Of a stretch of DNA of 27,073 nucleotides, positions 22,924-27,073 are shown in pieces. The DNA is from CAYJRR01 sp964372275 [NCBI: uncultured bacterium] (GTDB lineage Bacteria; CAYJRR01). A model generated the notes under the pieces. It saw only the letters and a program-made list of their open reading frames with translations. It did no database searches and had not been told where the DNA came from. Position numbers and translations under genes: made by a program. Each line of letters opens with the position of its first letter. Within the stretch, counting starts at the first letter, position 1. The stretch is taken from positions 12,575 to 39,647 of the forward strand of contig CAYJRR010000028.1 in assembly GCA_964372275.1 (NCBI GenBank). The letters are read 5' to 3'.

Positions 22924-24549
22924 ATGCCCGCCCCCGACGCCGCGCGGATCCTGATCGTCGACGACGAGCGGGTGATCCGGGACATCCTCACCGACTTCCT
23001 GGAGATGGAGGGGTACTCGGTCCTGACCGCGGCCGACGGCCAGGAGGCGACGCAGATCCTGGCGCGGGAGGCGGTGAACCTGGTCGTCACCGACCTGAAG
23101 ATGCCGAACATGGGCGGCATCGAGCTGATCGACGTGATCGCGGCGATGAAGGAGCCGCCGGTGGTGCTGGTGATGACCGGATTCGGCACGGTGGAGACGG
23201 CCGTCGGGGCGATGAAGCGCGGCGCCTACGACTACATCCTCAAACCGTTCAAGGTCGAGGACGTGGTGCACATCGTCCGACGGGGCCTGGAGAAGAAGCG
23301 GCTGGAACGGGAGAACATCCAGCTCAAGGAGACGCTCTCGCTCTACACCATGAGCGAGGGCTTGAACCAAAGCCTATCGCTCGAGCGCATCCTGGGGATC
23401 ATCCTCGACACGACGATGCGCGAAGTCGACTGCGACGTCGTCTCGTTGGTGCTCAAGGACGAAGAGACCGGGCGGCCCGAAGTCGTGGTGCAGCAGGTCT
23501 CGTTCGACGAGGCGCGCGACCTGAAGCAGGACCGGGTCGGGAGCCTCGCCGCCGACCGGTTGATGGCGCAGCTCGCGACGGAGCGCTCCCTGCTGTTGCA
23601 CGGGGACGGCGCGTCGGAACCGTTCGACCGCATGCCGGTTCGGCGACCGACCTGTTTCGTGGCGCTGCCGCTCCGGGTGGGCAACCGGCTTCTGGGCAGC
23701 CTCAACGCCTACGGCTTCGAGCCGGGGCGTCGCTTTTCCGAAGGGAAGCGCAAGCTGCTCTCGGTGCTCGCCGACCGCGCGGCGACGGCGATCGAGAACG
23801 CGCGCCTCTACGGCGGGATCAAACGCGTCTTCGGCGAGACGCTGCAGTCGCTGGTGCTCGCGCTGGAGGCGAAGGACCGCTACACCGCCGGCCACACCAA
23901 GCGCGTCACCGAGTACACCCGGATGGTGGTGGAGCGGATGGCCCTCCCGCCGGCGCAGGCCGAGGCCTTCTGTCAGGGAGCGATGCTCCACGACATCGGG
24001 AAGATCGGAATCGACCCGCAGAAGATCAACAAGCCGGGGCGCCTCACCGAGGAGGAGATGGCGATGTTCCGATCGCACCCGTCGATCGGCCGCCGCATCC
24101 TGGAACCGATCAAGTTCCTCGCGGAGATCATCCCCGCCGTCTACTACCACCACGAGAAGTTCGACGGGACGGGGTACCCGGAGGGACTGAAGGGGAAGGA
24201 GATCCCGCTCGGCGCGCGGATCGTCGCGGTGGCCGACACCTACGACGCGATGACTTCGACGCGCGCCTACCGGCGCGCCCTGACCCACAAGATCGCCATG
24301 GCGGAGCTCGCGCGGTGCGCCGGGACGCAGTTCGACGCCGACATCGTCTCCGCGTTCTGCGCCGAGATCGAATCGCGACGCGACGCCGGCGCCGACGAGC
24401 GCGCCCGCGCCGCCGCCGACGCCGACGAGGTGGCCCCCGAGTACGTCGCGCTCACCCAGTCGGGCGCCGCGCCGGCCGAGCCGGCGAGCCGGGAGACGAC
24501 GGTCACCGCGACGCTCGATACCGGGCTGCGGCCCGTCCGCGAGAAGTAG
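22924..24549 (+). CDS. REC-GAF-HD-GYP response regulator (c-di-GMP phosphodiesterase)
   Basis: The product is 541 aa. Residues 8-120 form a receiver domain with Asp13/Asp14, phospho-acceptor Asp57, Thr85 and Lys107. A coiled linker (about 120-145) leads to a GAF domain (about 148-295). Residues about 305-490 are an HD-GYP domain with His324, His356-Asp357, Gly-Lys-Ile-Gly, His409-His410 and the Gly-Thr-Gly-Tyr-Pro at 415-419 that gives the family its name. The C-terminal ~60 residues are low complexity (Ala/Asp/Glu). Active HD-GYP proteins hydrolyse c-di-GMP; all metal ligands that I can recognise are present. No partner kinase is encoded in the window. I chose ATG 22924 because it is 10 residues before the first receiver strand. 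Confidence 0.95.
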   Translation: MPAPDAARILIVDDERVIRDILTDFLEMEGYSVLTAADGQEATQILAREAVNLVVTDLKMPNMGGIELIDVIAAMKEPPVVLVMTGFGTVETAVGAMKRGAYDYILKPFKVEDVVHIVRRGLEKKRLERENIQLKETLSLYTMSEGLNQSLSLERILGIILDTTMREVDCDVVSLVLKDEETGRPEVVVQQVSFDEARDLKQDRVGSLAADRLMAQLATERSLLLHGDGASEPFDRMPVRRPTCFVALPLRVGNRLLGSLNAYGFEPGRRFSEGKRKLLSVLADRAATAIENARLYGGIKRVFGETLQSLVLALEAKDRYTAGHTKRVTEYTRMVVERMALPPAQAEAFCQGAMLHDIGKIGIDPQKINKPGRLTEEEMAMFRSHPSIGRRILEPIKFLAEIIPAVYYHHEKFDGTGYPEGLKGKEIPLGARIVAVADTYDAMTSTRAYRRALTHKIAMAELARCAGTQFDADIVSAFCAEIESRRDAGADERARAAADADEVAPEYVALTQSGAAPAEPASRETTVTATLDTGLRPVREK

Positions 24550-24582
24550 CGCCGGCCCGTTCCCGGTGCTCCGCGCGTCTGA

Positions 24583-24588
24583 TAAGGT
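24583..24588 (+). promoter_or_regulatory. TAAGGT -10-like box before the CCA-enzyme gene
   Basis: TAAGGT, with TG 3 nt upstream (extended -10), ends 7 nt before GTG 24596. No Shine-Dalgarno is possible in this interval. A leaderless transcript starting at the GTG is inferred. Confidence 0.45.
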
Positions 24589-24595
24589 CCGCGCC

Positions 24596-25966
24596 GTGCC
24601 GCCGCCCGCCGAGCCCTTGGCCCCCCACGTCGACGCGCTCTACGCCGCCGGGGGACGGGTCTACGAGGTGGGCGGGGCGGTGCGCGATCGGATGCTCGGT
24701 CGCGAGTCGAAGGACGCCGACCTGCTGGTGACCGGGGTGCCGGTCGAGCGCATGAAGGAGATCCTGCAGCGGTTCGGTGCGGTCCACGCGGTGGGGATGA
24801 GCTTCGGCGTGCTCAAGTTCCAGCCGCGCGGTGCGTCCGGGGAACCGGTCGACGTGGCGCTTCCGCGCCTCGAACGTTCCACCGGGCCGGGCCACCGGGA
24901 TTTCGACGTCCATTTCGACCACAACCTGCCGGTCGAGGCCGATCTCGGGCGCCGCGACTTCACCGTCAACGCCATCGCCGTCGAGACCCGGACGGGCGAG
25001 GTCGTCGATCCGCTCGGCGGGCGGGTCGACCTGGAGGCGCGACGGCTGCGGATGGTCTTCCCGCGCGCCTTCGAAGAGGACCCGCTGCGCATCCTGCGCG
25101 GAATCCAGTTCGCCGCGCGCTTCGCGCTCCGTGTCGAGCCCGAGACGCTCGCCGCGATGAAGCGCGACGCGGAGCGGGTCGCGACCGTCTCGTCGGAGCG
25201 GATCGTGCAGGAGCTGAAGAAGCTCCTGCTCGCGCCGAAACCCTCGGTCGGCTTCTACCTGATGCGCGAGGTCGACGTTCTCAAGTTCGTCGTCCCGGAG
25301 CTCCTGCCGCTGGTCGGGGTGACGCAGCCGGGGAAGAAGAACGTCGGAGACGCGTTCGACCACACCATGCGGGTCATCGACGCGGCGCGCGTCGATTCGG
25401 CGCTGGAGCACCCGGGCGACCTCGGATTGCTCCTGGCGGCCCTGTTCCACGACGTCGGCAAGGCGACCACGCGCGCCGTCGACCCGAAGTCGGGACGGAT
25501 CACCTTCCACGGACACCAGTTCGTCTCCAAGCGACTCACCCGCCGCCGCCTGGACGAGCTGAAGGTGAGCCAGATCGGGATCGACCCGAACGAGGTCCTG
25601 ACCCTGGTCGAGAACCATATGTTCGACATCGGGCCGAACTACTCGGACAAGGCGCTGCGCCGTTTCGCCAAGAAGATCGGACCGGAACGGGTGTTCAAGC
25701 AGATCGACCTGCGGATCGCCGACAACCGCGGTGGGGCGCACCCGACCAACATCCACAAGCACGTCGCGCTGCGGAAGCGTCTGCGCGAGGAGCTGGAGAA
25801 GAAGCCGCCGTTCGGCCTGAAGGACCTGGCGATCGACGGCAACGACTTGCTGAAGGCCGGATACAAGCCGGGACCGGGGCTGGGGGCCAAGCTGAAGGAG
25901 CTGCTCGAGCTGGTGCTCGACGACCCGTCCCTCAACACCCGCGACGAGCTGATGAAGCGCATCTGA
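24596..25966 (+). CDS. cca: CCA tRNA nucleotidyltransferase / poly(A) polymerase family with HD domain
   Basis: The product is 456 aa from GTG 24596. The class II nucleotidyltransferase head shows Gly26-Gly27-x-Val-Arg-Asp31, the metal-binding Asp40-x-Asp42, Arg-Arg-Asp-Phe-Thr-Val-Asn-Ala and Glu-Asp-Pro-Leu-Arg-Ile-Leu-Arg. An HD-domain motif (Leu-Phe-His-Asp-Val-Gly-Lys) follows in the middle, and the C-terminal Ile-Asp-Gly-Asn-Asp-Leu with Gly-Pro-x-Leu-Gly is typical of the long bacterial enzymes. It should add or repair the 3' CCA end of tRNAs, using CTP and ATP. PcnB-type polyadenylation or an A- or CC-adding specialist cannot be excluded from sequence alone. Its stop shares a base with the rsgA start. 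Confidence 0.92.
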   Translation: MPPPAEPLAPHVDALYAAGGRVYEVGGAVRDRMLGRESKDADLLVTGVPVERMKEILQRFGAVHAVGMSFGVLKFQPRGASGEPVDVALPRLERSTGPGHRDFDVHFDHNLPVEADLGRRDFTVNAIAVETRTGEVVDPLGGRVDLEARRLRMVFPRAFEEDPLRILRGIQFAARFALRVEPETLAAMKRDAERVATVSSERIVQELKKLLLAPKPSVGFYLMREVDVLKFVVPELLPLVGVTQPGKKNVGDAFDHTMRVIDAARVDSALEHPGDLGLLLAALFHDVGKATTRAVDPKSGRITFHGHQFVSKRLTRRRLDELKVSQIGIDPNEVLTLVENHMFDIGPNYSDKALRRFAKKIGPERVFKQIDLRIADNRGGAHPTNIHKHVALRKRLREELEKKPPFGLKDLAIDGNDLLKAGYKPGPGLGAKLKELLELVLDDPSLNTRDELMKRI

Positions 25967-26928
25967 TGGCGGGCGACCGCGCCGGGCGCGACAAGGACGT
26001 GAAGCTCCGCGAGCGGCGGATGCGCGAGACGCGGCGCCTCCCCGACGTTTCCGACGGCGAGCTCGTTCTGCGCACCTCGCGCGGCCACGCCTGGCTCGCC
26101 GCGCGCGCGCCGGGTCCCGCCGAGCGCCACGTGCGCCTGCCGCGCTGGGCGCAGGTCGCGCCCGGCGACCGGGTGGCGGTCGACGCCGCGGGGCGCGTCG
26201 CCGGGCTCGTCCCCCGCCGCAGCGCGCTTCGCCGCAAGGCGGGACCGAAGGAGGAGGTGCTGGCCGCCAACCTCGACCAGGTGGCGATCGTCGTCGGTCC
26301 GGACAAGCTCCTCCGCGAGGGGTTCCTGAACCGCGCCCTCTGCGCCGTGCTGGCCGAGGGGCTCACGCCCCTGCTCGTCTTCCAGAAGGCCGATGTCGAC
26401 GACCACGGCGAGCTGCGCGAGCGGGCGGAGCTCTACCGCCAGCTGGGCTTCTCCACCTTCGTCACCTCGGCGATCACGGGGGAGGGGACGAAGGACCTCG
26501 CCGCCGCGCTCGCCGGGCGCGCCACCGCGCTGCTCGGGCACTCGGGCGTCGGCAAGACCTCGCTCGTCAACCGGCTCTTCCCCGAGGCGCGACTCCGGAC
26601 GGCCGAGGTCGACGCCTGGGGCCGCGGGAAGCACGCCACTACGCTCGCGCGGGTCCTGGTCGCCGGCGACGCGCGGTTGATCGACCTCCCCGGCGTGCGC
26701 GAGCTGGGCCTGGTGCGCCTCGATCCGCCGGTGCTCGACGCCGCGTTTCCGGAGGTGGCTCGTCTCGAGCCGACGTGTGCGGAGCGGGGCTGCACGCACG
26801 ACGTCGAAGAGGGCTGCGCGGTGCAGGCGGCGGTTGAGCGCGACGAGATCGATCCGATCCGCGTCGAGTGCCGGGCGGCGATCGTCGCGTCCTACGCGGC
26901 CGGCACCGAGGGCGGCGGCCGACTTTGA
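25966..26928 (+). CDS. rsgA: ribosome small-subunit-dependent GTPase RsgA
   Basis: The product is 320 aa from ATG 25966 (TGATG overlap). An OB-fold (about 28-85) precedes a circularly permuted GTPase domain. The G4 position appears first as Gln-Lys-Ala-Asp (140-143), where Asn-Lys-x-Asp is usual. G1 Gly-His-Ser-Gly-Val-Gly-Lys-Thr (191-198) and G3 Asp-Leu-Pro-Gly (240-243) follow. A C-terminal zinc site Cys271, Cys276, His278, Cys284 matches the family. RsgA acts late in 30S assembly by checking the decoding centre. The Asn-to-Gln change may alter guanine recognition but keeps Lys and Asp. The product is otherwise complete. Confidence 0.95.
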   Translation: MAGDRAGRDKDVKLRERRMRETRRLPDVSDGELVLRTSRGHAWLAARAPGPAERHVRLPRWAQVAPGDRVAVDAAGRVAGLVPRRSALRRKAGPKEEVLAANLDQVAIVVGPDKLLREGFLNRALCAVLAEGLTPLLVFQKADVDDHGELRERAELYRQLGFSTFVTSAITGEGTKDLAAALAGRATALLGHSGVGKTSLVNRLFPEARLRTAEVDAWGRGKHATTLARVLVAGDARLIDLPGVRELGLVRLDPPVLDAAFPEVARLEPTCAERGCTHDVEEGCAVQAAVERDEIDPIRVECRAAIVASYAAGTEGGGRL

Positions 26929-26932
26929 CGCG

Positions 26933-27073
26933 TCAGCGGGTGCGTCGTCGGAACGCCAGCAGAGAGACCAGCCCGCCGAGCATCGTGCCGATCCCCGCTG
27001 GACTCGCGCCGAAGCCGGCGACGTCGCAGGCGATCCCTTCGAGCTCGCCCCGGTCCTCGCCGTCGAGCTCCCA
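26933..27073 (-). CDS. C-terminal anchor of truncated surface protein
   Basis: Reading the minus strand from the window edge gives 46 residues ending in a TGA at 26935-26933. The segment starts acidic (Asp-Gly-Glu-Asp-Arg-Gly-Glu), has one Cys, then a Gly/Ala/Leu hydrophobic stretch of about 15 residues, and ends Arg-Arg-Arg-Thr-Arg. This is the shape of C-terminal sorting or membrane-anchor signals (CTERM type) of exported proteins. The N-terminal part is outside the window. It is convergent with rsgA with a 4-bp gap. Confidence 0.55.
   Translation of the reverse strand, partial: WELDGEDRGELEGIACDVAGFGASPAGIGTMLGGLVSLLAFRRRTR

Overview
This is a GC-rich window (roughly 70% G+C by eye) from a Gram-negative bacterium. 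It encodes lipoproteins with lipobox cysteines, an OmpA-type peptidoglycan-binding domain, a PspA-like protein, an HTTM-type membrane protein, leucine dehydrogenase, TypA/BipA, a CCA-adding enzyme and RsgA. The gene content would fit Acidobacteriota or Myxococcota-like lineages, but nothing here fixes the taxon. I saw no rRNA, tRNA, CRISPR array, transposase or prophage gene.

Layout. 1-2333 (+): a tightly overlapping set with the C-terminus of an unidentified helical protein, a small membrane protein, a lipoprotein with Ig-like repeats and a membrane-anchored coiled-coil protein. 2390-4217 (-): leucine dehydrogenase with a good sigma70-type promoter, then a 39-bp-arm AT-rich hairpin, then a lipoprotein gene whose 5' end lies inside that hairpin. 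4478-5446 (+): an exported Arg-rich coiled-coil protein. 5424-12027 (-): a compact six-gene operon encoding a PspA/IM30-like protein, an ABC substrate-binding protein fused to OmpA, an ABC permease, an ABC ATPase, a membrane-anchored coiled-coil protein and a tandem AAA+ ATPase. 12300-12878 (+): a small envelope protein. 12885-16199 (-): TypA and an HTTM-like membrane protein. The latter starts 24 bp from a divergent + strand gene, with one symmetric -10-like element between them. 16224-18278 (+): a DUF4304-like protein and two lipoproteins. 18315-20243 (-): MaoC-type hydratase, SDR dehydrogenase and, overlapping the SDR stop, a 72-codon glutaredoxin-like selenoprotein read through an in-frame UGA. 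20443-26928 (+): a TPR/membrane protein, a 73-aa membrane peptide, a radical SAM/SPASM enzyme, a REC-GAF-HD-GYP regulator, a CCA-adding enzyme and RsgA. 26933-27073 (-): the C-terminal anchor of a truncated gene.

The two most notable systems are these. (1) In the six-gene operon, a PspA/ESCRT-III-like protein and a classical-type AAA+ ATPase are co-transcribed with an ABC importer whose solute-binding protein appears tethered to both inner membrane and peptidoglycan. This suggests an envelope-spanning transport or membrane-remodelling machine. (2) The short selenoprotein has its UGA at the redox-active position of a glutaredoxin-like motif, followed by a SECIS-like hairpin. It would be missed by standard gene calling. 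A recurrent TANNNT box 7-13 nt before several start codons suggests leaderless transcription in this genome, and it revises the start of at least one gene (20443 rather than 20434).
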